The position numbers and the translations under genes were made by a program. A stretch of DNA of 64,000 nucleotides from positions 1 to 64,000 of the forward strand of contig JBHGNT010000121.1 of assembly GCA_043228905.1 (NCBI GenBank), given 5' to 3'. The DNA comes from Azolla caroliniana (taxonomy: Eukaryota > Polypodiophyta). The notes below the pieces were generated by a model, which saw nothing but the letters and a program-made list of their open reading frames with translations, was not told where the DNA came from and did no database searches. Position 1 is the first letter of the stretch. The number at the start of each line of letters is the position of its first letter. Shown piece after piece: positions 12,090 to 22,345 of this stretch.

Positions 12090-12749
12090 ATGTTACTTGG
12101 GACAAAAATGTAATTATGTTAAAAGGGGGAGTCAAAATTAAATAAGGGCTATTTCTATAATTTCTTAAATATAGAACTATAAAATTGAATTGTAGCATCA
12201 ATAAATAAAGAAAAGAAAAGAAAATAAAATAAAAATAAAAATAAAAATACAACCGCCTTGCATGAGGCGGTTTGTCAAACGCCTGAAGAGGGTGGTAGGA
12301 CGGTTGACCACCCTATATAAGCCACGCCTATGGTGGCTAAAGGGAAGGGAGGAGGAGAAGGAGAAGGAAGAGAAGGAAAAGCGAGTGAAGAAGCTCGCGT
12401 GGGTATGGGATGCAGAGGTCGCCAAAGAAGATGGTGGCCTGCATAAATCAAGACAAGAGTTAAAGAAAAGAAAGGGGATACAAGAAAAGGAAGAAGTTAA
12501 AGTGGTGTATCTCAAACGCCTCTTTGTAAACAAAAGGTTGTGAGTTTGAATCCTCTTCAAATAATTTCTTTTGGTAATCAAATTTTGTAATATAAATTTA
12601 GTATATATAAAGTGAAAGAGAAAGACAAATAAATAGAAACTAGAGAGATTGAAGTGGTCTGTCTCAAACGCTTCTTCTCAAATAGAGTTTGTGAGTTCAA
12701 ATCTTGCCAAGTAACTTTTGGCAAATAAATATTGTAAGTGGTTGTTTTA
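11930..12749. other. Non-coding segment with an LTR-like promoter and two tRNA-like repeats
   Basis: From about 12090 (TGTTACTTGGGAC) the DNA looks like an old LTR: a TATA box CCCTATATAAGCC at about 12309-12321, purine-rich flanks and an 18-base near-palindrome CCGCCTTGCATGAGGCGG at 12253. No partner LTR is visible. Two diverged copies of a B-box-bearing unit follow at about 12500-12600 and 12651-12745. The frame at 12262-12543 is a lysine/glutamate-rich artefact of purine-rich DNA. Confidence 0.35.
12500..12745 (+). repeat. Two diverged tRNA-like repeat units
   Basis: Each unit runs from AAGTGGT(G/C)T(A/G)TCTCAAACGC through GTTTGTGAGTT(T/C)(G/A)AATC to a TTTTGG(T/C)AA stretch, about 150 bases apart. 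GAGTTTGAATCC approaches a polymerase III B-box, so the pair may be SINE heads or decayed tRNA-derived repeats. No cloverleaf can be drawn, so these are not called tRNA genes. Confidence 0.4.
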
Positions 12750-13293
12750 TGTTGAGAGACAAGCTCAACATCGGCCGGATCGGCTGAAGAAGCCGAGGAC
12801 CGGATCGGTTGGGACCAATCGGTTAGGCCGAATAATTAAACCGGTACGCAGACCGGTGCGTAGGTAGGGCCGGATCGGTGCGTAAACCGGGAGGCCGTTA
12901 GGAAAGATATTCCGTGAGAAATATATTTGGGAGTTAGTGTAGGAGCTCTTAGTGAGCATTGAAGTACTGTCAGTACTTCGGTCAGTCCTTCTAGGATATT
13001 CCGTGAGAAATATATTTGGGAGTTAGTGTAGGAGCTCTTAGTGAGCATTGAAGTACTGTCAGTACTTTGGTCAGTCCTTCTAGGACTTGTATAAAAGTGT
13101 TCATTGAACACACATATGTATAGAGAATAGTGAATAGAGTTTTTTGAATATAGTTCTTGTATTTTCTCTCTGTCACTCTCTCTGTCTCTCTGTCTCTCCT
13201 GCGTATACTGCGTAAGCTCAAGCTCTCCATTAAACCTGTGTTTTCTTCCTTTTGTTCTGTCTTCATACTTGCTTCCGCACGTTACTTTTTACA
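12750..13293 (+). repeat. Copia-1 5' LTR (544 bp)
   Basis: Starts TGTTGAGAG and ends TTTTTACA. An 89-bp segment is tandemly duplicated (12906-12994, 12995-13083) in this copy only. A TATA box TGTATAAAAG lies at 13089-13098 and a CT-rich tract begins about 76 bases downstream. Confidence 0.95.
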
Positions 13294-13305
13294 TGGTATC
13301 AGAGC
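13294..13305 (+). promoter_or_regulatory. Copia-1 primer binding site
   Basis: TGGTATCAGAGC, directly after the LTR terminal ACA, is the usual plant copia site complementary to the 3' end of initiator methionine tRNA. Confidence 0.9.
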
Positions 13306-13365
13306 GCGAGGGTTGAGAACCTCTCTGCAGCCGACACAGCTTGACGAAGAAGAACAAGAAGAACG

Positions 13366-16300
13366 ATGGATAGAGGCATGGCGAGCTCGCTTCCAACAGA
13401 GAAGCTCGACAGAACCAACTACGCGTCTTGGTCCTACAAGATGCACCAGTACCTGCTCGGGCACGACTACTGGAGTTATGTCGAAGGAGCTAATGACGCG
13501 GCACCCGAATCGACACACAGAGACTTCCCGTCGTGGGAGCAATCGGCGAGCAGGGTATTATACTACTTCGCGTCGTGTGTGGGCGAACAGCTATTGAGCT
13601 ATGTTCGGGATGCAAAGACGCCGAAGGGTGCGTGGGAAAATCTGAAGAAGATTTTCGCCCCGAGCACCACAGCCAGGAAGCTTCAGCTCCGACAGGAGTT
13701 GAACAACCTACGACAATGCGACTTGTCGGTGGCGGACTATACCTCGAAGATCAAGGATATCTGCGACTCCCTCGCCTCCATAGAGGTGAACATCGAGGAG
13801 AGCGAGATGGTCCAGATCTGTCTCGGAGGTTTGGCGTCGAAGTTCGGAGCGTTCCGAACGACTGTGTGTACCCGAGAGAATACACCGTCCTTTTTCGACT
13901 TACAGTCAATGCTCCTGGTAGAGGAGAACCACGCGGGTGCGTCTACAAGCAAGCACACTGACATCAAAATGTTGTACACGGAGGGAGATAGGCCCCATGG
14001 ACGTGGAGGACGAGGCGAGTCGGTGCGCAATGGAGGCGGCCGACGAGATCAAGGAAGAAGGCACCGAAGTGATGCCGACAGCAACTCCGGATCCTCCGGA
14101 AACAGGGGGAGTCGAAGCGATGAGAACCGGCAAGGGAAGGCCATCGCGGAGTGCTGGTACTGTGGCAAGAAAGGCCACAGGGAAAGTGAGTGTTGGAAGA
14201 AGCACGCCGATTTGGAGAGAACCGGTTCCGGAAACGGCTCCGGACATACCGACAAGGGAATTCGGCAGCGATCACACTACGCCGAAGACTCCGGGAGAGC
14301 CGGAGAAGGGTCTGTCTTCGTGACGAGACACGAAGCAAACTCAATGAAATGGACCACCCCAAGATCGGACGAGGTGTGGTACGTAGACTCCGGCGCGTCG
14401 AACCACATGACGAGTCATAAGGAGTGGTTCTCGTACCTTGAAAAACCGATACAACCTGGAGTAGTCGCCACTGGAGACGACACTCCGCATCCGATCGCGA
14501 ATGTCGGAGAAGTTCCCCTTAGCCATGTCGGGCAGAAAGGGAAACTCATGAACGTGATGCACGTTCCGACAATCACGAAGAACTTGGTCTCGGTCGGACA
14601 GATCGTCGACCAAGGAATGGAGGTTCGGTTTACACACCTCGGGTGCTTCATTGAGGAAGAAGGCCGTGTGATTGCGCAAGGGCGCAGAGACGGGAGGATG
14701 TTCATCCTCGATTCCACTGACGGCGGCACCGCAATGTTTGCGAAGGGACAAAAATCCGAGTCGGACATCGACTTGTGGCACAAGCGGATAGGCCACGTCA
14801 ACTACCAGCGGCTTCAAGATCTGCAATCGAAACAGGTAGTGTTAGGATTGCCCAAATTTAGTGGCCGAAAGGCACAAATTTGTGAAGCCTGCCAGCTTGG
14901 GAAGCAACACCGACTTCCTTTCCCCAACGAGCGAAACCGGAGCCGGAACAAGCTCGACCTTATACACTCCGATGTATGGGGGCCGGCACAAAACGTTAGT
15001 CTTGGCGGGAGCCGATATTTCATCTCCTTCATCGACGACCACACGCGGCACACGTGGATCTACCTCATTGAGAGGAAGAGCGAAGTCTTCGACTGTTTCC
15101 GGGACCTCAAAGGGTTCGTGGAAACGGAAACGGGACGAAAGATCCAGTGCCTGCGGTCGGATGGCGGGAAAGAGTACTTTTCTGGTCAATTCAACGATTA
15201 TCTACAACAAATGGGAATTCAGCGCGAATTCAGTTGTAGATACACGCCGGAGCAGAACGGCGTGGCCGAGAGGAAAAATCGGTCGATTGTGGAAGCGGCA
15301 CGGGCAATGCTGGAGGAGAAGAGCTTGCCCAAGTTCTACTGGGCCGAGGCGGTAAGGACCACGGTATACATCCAGAACCGGATCGGAGACAAAGTGTCGA
15401 CGCACGAGCTATATTTCGGAACGAAGCTGAACTTGCGACACTTGAGGGTGTTCGGTAGCATTGCGTATGTGCATGTACCGAAGGAGAAAAGGAGGAAGCT
15501 GGACGCAAAGGCCGAGAAATGCATCTTGGTCGGTTACTCGGACGAGCAGAAGGGTTATAAGTGCTATAACCCTCGCACCAAACAAGCGCGTCGCGTGTCA
15601 GCCGCTACGTTGTGTTTGACGAGTCCGCGTCCTGGTACCAGCCCCCGACTCCGAACCCCGACTCCAATCCGAGCTCTGACGATGAGGTCAGAGAGGCCGA
15701 GATGCCTCCGAATGAGCCCGAAATCGAGACCCGCGAAGAGAGTCCGATTTCACTCCGTTTAAGTGGACCGAGTGGACCGATTGGACGACTGAGTCAATAT
15801 GACCAGTCCGATGAAGAGTCGGCGAGTAGTGGAGACTCGGCTGTGCATTCCCCACGCAGGAAGCCGAGGAGACGGCTTACGCGCAAAGAGAAAGGGAAGA
15901 AGAAGGTGTCGGATTCCGGCACGGATAGGAACGAGTCAGACCGACGCGAGTCCAACTCCGAGGGAACCGGTGACGGGTCTTTAAAGGTGAAGTCCGCGTC
16001 GACCGAGAAGGCCTCGACATCGGCTAATGCTAGATTACGCCGATCTACCGGCCATAAGAACCCAGTTTTGCGGTTTGGATACAACGAGTACATGGCGCAT
16101 CATTATGCGTACATGACCCGTGTAGCGGAAGTGCGTGAGCCGGAGAGCTACGCAGAAGCGGCTAAGAGGCGAATTGGCATGCCGCGATGGAGGAAGAGAT
16201 GCACGCATTGGCGGAGAACGAGACCTGGGACCTGGTTGGCGCACCAACAGGGGTAAAACCAATCGGGTGTAGGTGGGTGTACAAGGTCAAGTACAACACC

Positions 16301-17703
16301 GATGGCTCGGTCAACCGGTACAAGGCTCGGCTAGTGGCAAAGAGCTACGCGCAGAAACACGACATCGACTACAATGAGACATTTGCGCCGGTCGCGAAAA
16401 TGACGACCGTCCGTGTTTTGCTCGCAGTAGCTGCGGCGAAGGGGTGGCACTTACATCAAATGGATGTAAAGAATGCGTTCCTGCAAGGTGACCTTGAGGA
16501 ACAGGTGTACATGGTACAACCCCCCGGATTTCACTCCGGAACGAACTCCTCGGCAGTATGCCGACTGAAGAAGTCCCTTTACGGACTGAAGCAAGCCCCG
16601 CGTGCCTGGAACGCGAAGATCACGCAACAACTGCGTCGAATGGGCTTCGTCACGTCAAAATCGGACTCTTCCCTGTTCATCCGGAAAGGTCGACTCGGAC
16701 TGGTTAGTATTTTACTATATGTTGATGACTTGGTCATCACCGGCGCCGACCTCGGTGAAATCGATCGCGTGAAGCTCCAGCTTGCGGCATCGTTCGACAT
16801 GAAGGATCTGGGGGACCTTCATTACTTCCTCGGGATCGAAGTGATCCATACCCCCGAAGGCATATTGATCAGCCAACGTCATTACGTGCTGAGTATGCTC
16901 TTCAAATTCGGGATGGCCGACTGTAAGTCCGTCTCGACTCCTCTGGACAGAACCGTCCAGCTTTGTCCCGATACGGGAAAGGTATGCGACCCGACGAGGT
17001 TTATTCAAATTGTCGGAAGCCTCATATACTTGACCATCACCCGACCCGACCTCAGTTATCCGGTCGGAGTGATCAGTCAGTTCATGGCGCGACCTACCGA
17101 GGAGCACCTTCAGTGTGCGCAACGCATACTTCGGTATGTCAACGACACTAAGGACCGGGGACTGCTATATCGGACCGGTGCAGCCGTGCAGTTAGTCGGC
17201 TACACCGATGCTGATTGGGCTGGCAACGCCACTGATCGCCGATCCACGTCTGGATACGCGTTCTCCCTCGGGAGTGCCGCGATCACGTGGAGCAGTAAGA
17301 AGCAGCCGACAGTTGCACTGTCGACCACCGAAGCTGAGTACCGAGGAGCGGCTGTCGCAACATGCGAAGCCATATGGTTGAAGCGGCTAATTAAGGACCT
17401 GCAAGAGGTGTCTGATCCAACGACGATCTACTGCGACAACCTCACCAACATCCAACTCGCGAAGAACCCCGTCTTCCACGCACGGACCAAGCACATTGAG
17501 GTGCACTACCATTTCGTCCGTGAGCGTGTCCTTTCCGGTGAAGTCTTACTTTAGTACGTTCCGACGGATCGACAGACTGCCGACATCTTCACCAAGCCTC
17601 TTGGTCTGGACAAGTTGCAGCAATTCTCAGGTGCGCTCGGATTGCGTCACCTCAACGTGCCAAACTTGAGGGGGAGAACAGTCTCGAACGACCAAGCAAG
17701 GCA
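13366..17703 (+). pseudogene. Copia-1 Gag-Pol polyprotein, broken by two frameshifts and a stop
   Basis: The polyprotein supplies capsid, protease, integrase, reverse transcriptase and RNase H for copying the element. From the ATG at 13366: Gag (LPTEKLDRTNYASWSYKMHQ), a zinc knuckle CWYCGKKGHRESEC at about 14152, protease site WYVDSGASNHMT at about 14380, integrase (HSDVWGP, LRSDGGKEYF, PEQNGVAERKNR) at about 14960-15280, then a frameshift near 15600. A second frame (15612-16190) covers the acidic linker. A third frame from 16187 holds the reverse transcriptase (CRWVYKVKY, LHQMDVKNAFL, LLYVDDLVIT at about 16710) and RNase H (YTDADWAGN, ALSTTEAEYRGA). A TAG at 17552 cuts the last part, although the frame goes on with ADIFTKPLG. 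The first 798 codons are open. The copia assignment is certain from the domain order (integrase before reverse transcriptase). Confidence 0.9.
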
Positions 17704-17707
17704 ATAG

Positions 17708-18214
17708 GAAAGGAGCGGAGACTGCGACACCACCGAGTCGGTTGACTCGGTTGTCGAGTTCGACTTCGGATCGGCTGCAAAAGCCGAGGGCGGACCCGCG
17801 GAAAAGTTCGGAAGAGGACAGAAGGGGAGCAACCGAAGGAGAGATTCGAAGCCAACCACGCATGGGGAAGATGACGCCACCGAGGGCGAGAAGACTGAAG
17901 ACGAGTTGGAGGCAGCCAACTCGGACAAGAGCGAAAACCGATCGGAGGTAGCCGAGTCGGTTCGGATGTTTGATTCAGACACGCTAAATCAACCGAGGCC
18001 CAAGCGGAAGAAAAGGCAGCAAAAGAAGCGTCAACACCGCAACAACAGAAGAGCTGATGAGGGCCACATGAGCAAACAAGCCGACCGGAAGGGTCGAAGT
18101 GCGCGGAGTCGAACAGGTCGTGGAGCGCGAGCGAGGCGTGAAGCCAGGAGGAACCGGAGCTGTGAGCCCGAAGATCCCGAAGAGCCTCAAGTTGATCTTG
18201 AGGGGGAGTGTTGA
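17708..18214 (+). CDS. Highly charged ORF between RNase H and the 3' LTR of Copia-1
   Basis: An open run of 169 codons in the same frame as the upstream reverse transcriptase/RNase H, separated from it by two stop codons (17552, 17705). The first half is acidic (Asp/Glu with Ser), the second strongly basic (for example PKRKKRQQKKRQHRNNRR), ending just inside the LTR. It begins after a first purine tract (CTTGAGGGGGAG near 17667) and ends at a second one (18199-18208). Copia-3 and Copia-7 also carry a segment here, but only about 120-130 bases long. The first ATG is at 17906. It may be a C-terminal extension, a captured sequence or unconstrained DNA; I do not recognise a domain. Confidence 0.4.
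   Translation, partial: ERSGDCDTTESVDSVVEFDFGSAAKAEGGPAEKFGRGQKGSNRRRDSKPTTHGEDDATEGEKTEDELEAANSDKSENRSEVAESVRMFDSDTLNQPRPKRKKRQQKKRQHRNNRRADEGHMSKQADRKGRSARSRTGRGARARREARRNRSCEPEDPEEPQVDLEGEC
18199..18208 (+). promoter_or_regulatory. Copia-1 polypurine tract
   Basis: TTGAGGGGGAG lies directly before the 3' LTR start TGTTGAGAG, the expected plus-strand priming site. Confidence 0.85.
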
Positions 18215-18709
18215 GAGACAAGCTCAACATCGGCTGGATCGGCTGAAGAAGCCGAGGACCGGATCGGTTGGGACCGATCAGTTAGGCCGATTGCGTAAAC
18301 CGGTACGCAGACCGGTGCGTAGGTAGGGCCGGATCGGTGCGTAAACCGGGAGGCCGTTAGAAAAGATATTCCGTGAGGAATATATTTGGGAGTTAGTGTA
18401 GGAGCTCTTAGTGAGCATTGAAGTACTCTGCGTTAGTACTTCGGAAAGAACACCAAAGGCGAAGGCACTCTGCGTTAGTACTTCGGTCAGTCCTTCTAGG
18501 ACTTGTATAAAAGTGTTCATTGAACACACATATGTATAGAGAATAGTGAATAGAGTTTTTTGAATATAGTTCTTGTATTTTCTCTCTATCACTCTCTCTG
18601 TCTCTCTGTCTCTCCCGCGTATACTGCGTAAGCTCAAGCTCTCCATTAAACCTGTGTTTTCTTCCTTTTGTTCGGTCTTCATACTTGCTTCCGCACGTTA
18701 CTTTTTACA
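18209..18709 (+). repeat. Copia-1 3' LTR (501 bp)
   Basis: Matches the 5' LTR except for substitutions, lack of the 89-bp duplication, and its own short duplication around TCTGCGTTAGTACTTCGG (about 18428-18485). TSD TTTTA follows. Confidence 0.95.
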
Positions 18710-18714
18710 TTTTA

Positions 18715-20244
18715 CAAGTAAAATTCTTTTCACGACAACATCGCATTTATCTTGCCTTATTGGCTTCTTGTCATCGCATCGTTTGCGATTACGCTTTTTC
18801 ACCCCGATCATCCCTGAGTCACAGAACCCCGGCGGTTGCGACACACAACTACAATCTTAGCAACAACGTGACCTATGAGACTAAACCACGTCTTCTACAA
18901 TTATGCTTTTGGAATTGATATGGATGCCCATGGAATGTGTGATTTGGCATAGAGGAGTTCATTGATGACTCGGATATCACACTTCTTGTTGAAACATGGG
19001 AGCAGGATACCCAAAGGATTCAAGGTTTATGAAACTATAATATACACTCTTTGATATGGGAGAAAAATCCAAGATAAAGAAGAGGACAAGGATGGGTTGC
19101 ATGTTTGATTAAGACGGAAACAGAGAAATTTGTGTCAATCATAAAAAATGATGAACATAAATGCTACATATGGCTCAAAATAGAAACACCTAATGATTTG
19201 CCCACTTTTGTAGTTGGATATTACATCCCTCATCAAGTTTGTAACTTTTATGTACTTGATAACTTTTATGCTTGTTTGGATAAACATCAACCTTTTGCAA
19301 ATCTAGAAGATGATATTGCTTATTTCAAATCCAAAGGGGAAGTTATTGTCTTTCCAGTCACATGAATGCCCGTACAAGAAGTTTCCAACTTAATGCACAC
19401 CAATCTTTCATGCCACATATCTCAAGGATGTAAGAGGGTATACAAATGTATAACCATTCTTCTAATGATGAAAAAGTTTTGAACCGATTCATGAAGTTAC
19501 TCCTACAAATGTGCAATAGTACCGAATTGCTTATTGCAAATGGTATCTCCTTATGGCCCAACACTAATGGTTTTACATGTAGAAGTCACAATGGAACTAG
19601 TGTAATTGACTATGTGCTCCTTTTAAAGGTATTTTGGATTGTATACATAAGTTCTCACTTGGTGAATGGACACCGGAATCCGATCATAGGGCTTTATGTA
19701 TTGACCTCAAATGTATGCATAGGTTTGATTGTGAGAAGGCCATTGACGATAATTAACAACCCCACTTGACGATGAACCTTAAATGAGCACCCATGTATTC
19801 CAAGATGTTTGAGCCTTGAGGATATGTTACAAATGACAAAGATACAATATGGTGCCACACTAGAATGTAAATGGGAAGATTTTAAGAAAGTCATTCTCTC
19901 ATGCACAAATGAATGTTTTTCAACCAAGCATACATCTTGGAAATGCATCCAGAAATGTAGTTCAAAGAAAAATTATGATGTCATGAAGCCCGAAAGTGCC
20001 TTATGATTTTGGATGTAGTTAAGGATAAGGAAAATTACCAAAAGCATTTGCATGACTATAAAAGGCTTATTTAAAGAAAGAGAAGAATATTGGAAGTTAC
20101 TCAACGAGTTCTCCAAATGCAAGAGAAAGCACATGCATACATGTACTATATTTCGGGGGAATCTAAAGGAGAAACGTGTTAAGAGTTATGGTGACTTAAC
20201 TCTTCTTGACTTGTCTATGCATTGTAAGAATTTGAAAAAGAATA
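18715..20244 (+). mobile_element. LINE-A, middle segment (ORF2 endonuclease side)
   Basis: Resumes the host LINE after Copia-1; removing the copia with one TSD copy rejoins GTTGTTTTACAAGTAAAATT. It ends where the antisense solo LTR begins. Confidence 0.7.
18850..20244 (+). pseudogene. LINE ORF2, endonuclease domain and linker (decayed)
   Basis: ORF2 of a LINE nicks target DNA with an apurinic-type (EEP) endonuclease and primes reverse transcription there. The pieces read in shifting frames: TYETKPRLLQLCFWN at the start, TLLVETWEQ, GWVACLIKTETE, a conserved stretch FANLEDDIAYFKSKGEVIV, NARTRSFQLN just after it (19363) and NSTELLIANGISLWPNTNGFTCRSHNGTSVIDYVLL at about 19513-19620. That last stretch ends in the endonuclease S-x-I/V-D-Y-V core. 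At least six stops or frameshifts are present. The following linker (19760-20240) ends DLSMHCKNLKK and carries on after the solo LTR. Confidence 0.7.
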
Positions 20245-20671
20245 TGTGAGAAAGTGTATGCGAAAAGACAGAGAACAAAGTTAGCTGTCCGGAGGCAAAT
20301 AGTTAGGTATACACAGAGAATATGGGGGGAGAGAGAGAGAGACGGAGTGAGCAAACAACAATGACTTCTACTACAAAATGACTCAGTACTCAGTACATAC
20401 AATGTGCTCACAGAGCACTTTTTATATGTCAAGCCCTCTGACAGGGCTGACATGAAGTACTGAAAGGTACTTCAATGCTCATTAACTAAGCCTGACACTA
20501 GTTAGCCTATAATAGGCCTATTCACTAAAATAGGCATCTAGGCTCCCTAACGACCTGTTGGATTCCATCTGACTTGGCCAACTGATTCGGACCAAGCCGA
20601 TCGGCCTTCGCTCGATCCAACTCTCGGCTTCTTCAGTTGATCCGGCCCATGTTGAGCTTGTTCACTCAACA
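20245..20671 (-). repeat. Antisense solo LTR of a Copia-1-related family
   Basis: Read on the minus strand it begins TGTTGAGTGAACAAGCTCAACATG, shares the CTGAAGAAGCCGAG block and the GAGCATTGAAGTAC block with the Copia-1 LTR, carries a TATA box (ACATATAAAAAG) and ends TTTCTCACA. The flanks GAATA (20240-20244) and GAATC (20672-20676) look like a TSD with one mismatch. No internal copia sequence accompanies it, so it is a solo LTR left by recombination. Confidence 0.8.
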
Positions 20672-20929
20672 GAATCTATATGAGCTATTTCTTGTTGGAA
20701 AAATGATGTGTTATGGTTCTCTTTCATATATGTCTCACTTCTTTATAATCAAAGATATATGCATAGGACTTAAGAAATTGGCCTCTCAAAAGGCAAGCGA
20801 TCTTCAATGTATAAAGGCTAAAATGCTCAAATGGATGGGAAAGGAAACACATGCCTAGATAAGAGATATGTTTAATCATGCATTGCAACATGCTATACCA
20901 TATGATTGGACTACAAATTGGATCAAACC
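20672..20929 (+). pseudogene. LINE-A ORF2 linker to N-terminal reverse transcriptase
   Basis: Codes for IGLKKLASQKASDLQCIKAK and, after a stop, LQHAIPYDWTTNWIKP. This is the region just before the reverse-transcriptase fingers in this LINE family. The sequence stops abruptly at the next LTR and the catalytic core is missing. Confidence 0.6.
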
Positions 20930-21264
20930 TGTTGAGCGAGCAAGCTCAACGTGGGCCGGATTGGCTGAACAAGCCAAGAGTCAGATCGGATGAAGACCGA
21001 TCAGCTAGGCCCGGATCGGATCGGTAAGCCAGATCCACGTGTGAGCCAGTAGACCGTTAGAGGCCTACAAACCTAGATTAGTAGGTAATCATAGGTTTTG
21101 GAGTTAGTGTCAGTAGCTCAGGTGTGAGCATTGAAGTACTAGTTAGTACTTTTGACCGTCCTTTATGGACTTGGATAAAAGTGCTCACAGAGCAGATTTT
21201 TACATACGGACGGAGTATTATTTTTGAAATTGAGCTTTCAGTGTTCTGTTCTCTCTCTCTCTGT
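20930..21264 (+). repeat. Sense LTR copy within LINE-A, 3' boundary uncertain
   Basis: Begins TGTTGAGCGAGCAAGCTCAACG and keeps the layout of the Copia-1 LTR: GCCGGAT, GACCGTTAG, GAGTTAGTGTCAG, GAGCATTGAAGTAC and the TATA-like GGATAAAAG, then a CT tract. The end before GTGGAAAGC lacks the ACA terminus. It lies where the reverse-transcriptase core of the LINE should be, so its insertion or a later recombination removed that core. It is opposite in direction to the solo LTR 260 bases upstream. Confidence 0.7.
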
Positions 21265-22284
21265 GGAAAGCTTCCAATATCTTGGCCTTGAAGTTCCTTC
21301 AAATCAGAGATGGAATGAATGTGCTACACGCCGCTTACAGGCGGGTAAGCGAGCATACTATGCATTTGAGAACACATGCAATCTTGGAGATATTAAGTGT
21401 TGGGTCCTCAAGAAATATCTTTTCGACACTTTGGTGACACCGGTTCTTCTCTATGGGGTGGAAGTATGGGGCGGTAGCATCCCTAAATCTATGCGGAAAG
21501 AGTTTGAAAATGTCTAAAAACATTTTCTTACAAAGTTTCTACAAGTTAAGAAACAAACGCCCTACACCCTCCTCCTTGAGATGGGATCGCTTCCCATTGA
21601 GATCATGGCCATGGAAAGGGTTGTTGAATACATGCTTAAGGTTCAAAAAAGTCCCTCACATCGACTTCCTAGAATTGCATGGGAAGCAAGCAAAAAGATC
21701 CAAAAGACGCATAAAAGCAAAATTTTGTGTTCTAGTTGGATGCAAGATATAGAAAAATGGTTTGGTAGATGGGATGCGAGACACTTGCTTCATGATGCAT
21801 CATTAGATTCCTCTGTAAATGAGGCATTTTTGCAACGCCAATGTATCAGGACATGGGACAAATGTGGAGGCTCACACTTCACACATTATACTACACATGT
21901 TGCAGCTAACTACAAAACCATATTCTTTGCAGAACGGGGAAATCGTACACATCGATACATGTTAGAGCCCATACCGTTATCTGCCATTTGAACCATTGCT
22001 TCCATGCAACTTAGCTCACATGCATTGTGATGTGAGACAGGGTGGTGGGGCACAAGTGATGAGAGTGGTCGGCTATGCACACTTTGCCCTAAACAAGTTC
22101 GCGAGTCTGAGTATCACACTTTGATAAAATGCTCTACCTTTGGTCATATTCGAGCATGCTTTCCACATCTCTTCGACCGAGCCCAATCCTTGCATGAATT
22201 CCTCTCACAACCACAATGTGCACTCTCGATTGCAACATTCATTGGTAAAGTTCTTGAACATTCATTGGTATCACGTGAAATGTA
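21265..22284 (+). pseudogene. LINE-A ORF2, post-core region and C-terminal zinc finger
   Basis: Opens with ESFQYLGLEVPSN, the reverse-transcriptase thumb motif, then the block LVTPVLLYGVEVWGGS typical of plant and animal LINE ORF2 proteins after the polymerase. One frameshift near 21520 moves the frame to 21581-21991 (MAMERVVEYMLKVQKSPSHR). After a stop, the last part contains RLCTLCPKQ then EYHTLIKC, a C-x2-C ... H-x4-C finger found at the C-terminus of this LINE type. Without the catalytic YxDD core it cannot act. It shares strand and order with the ORF1 and endonuclease remnants, so all belong to one element. Confidence 0.75.
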
Positions 22285-22345
22285 ATATTTTTGGTCTCAT
22301 AGGTCATATTTGACCTCCGAAGACAATAATATAATCTCTCTCTCT
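21265..22345 (+). mobile_element. LINE-A, 3' segment and tail
   Basis: The C-terminal half of ORF2, then a short 3' UTR ending AATAATATAATCTCTCTC; the simple-repeat tail takes the place of poly(A). Confidence 0.7.

Larger units (their letters stand above)
12750..18709 (+). mobile_element. Copia-1, full-length Ty1/copia retrotransposon (degenerate)
   Basis: About 5.96 kb, bounded by LTRs 12750-13293 and 18209-18709 that begin TGTTGAGAGACAAGC and end TTTTTACA. The 5-bp target duplication TTTTA sits at 12745-12749 and 18710-18714. A primer site complementary to initiator tRNA-Met follows the left LTR and a purine tract precedes the right one. It is inserted in LINE-A. The LTRs differ by substitutions and by separate tandem duplications, so the insertion is not recent. 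Confidence 0.95.

Noticed and set aside
12262-12543. Lys/Glu-rich 93-codon frame
   Set aside because: It is a by-product of purine-rich DNA in an LTR-like segment; there is no recognisable domain.
17652-18230. Long minus-strand frame (192 codons) in the 3' part of Copia-1
   Set aside because: It is the complement of the charged + strand frame; its composition (Ser/Pro/Leu/Arg) mirrors that frame and it has no motif.
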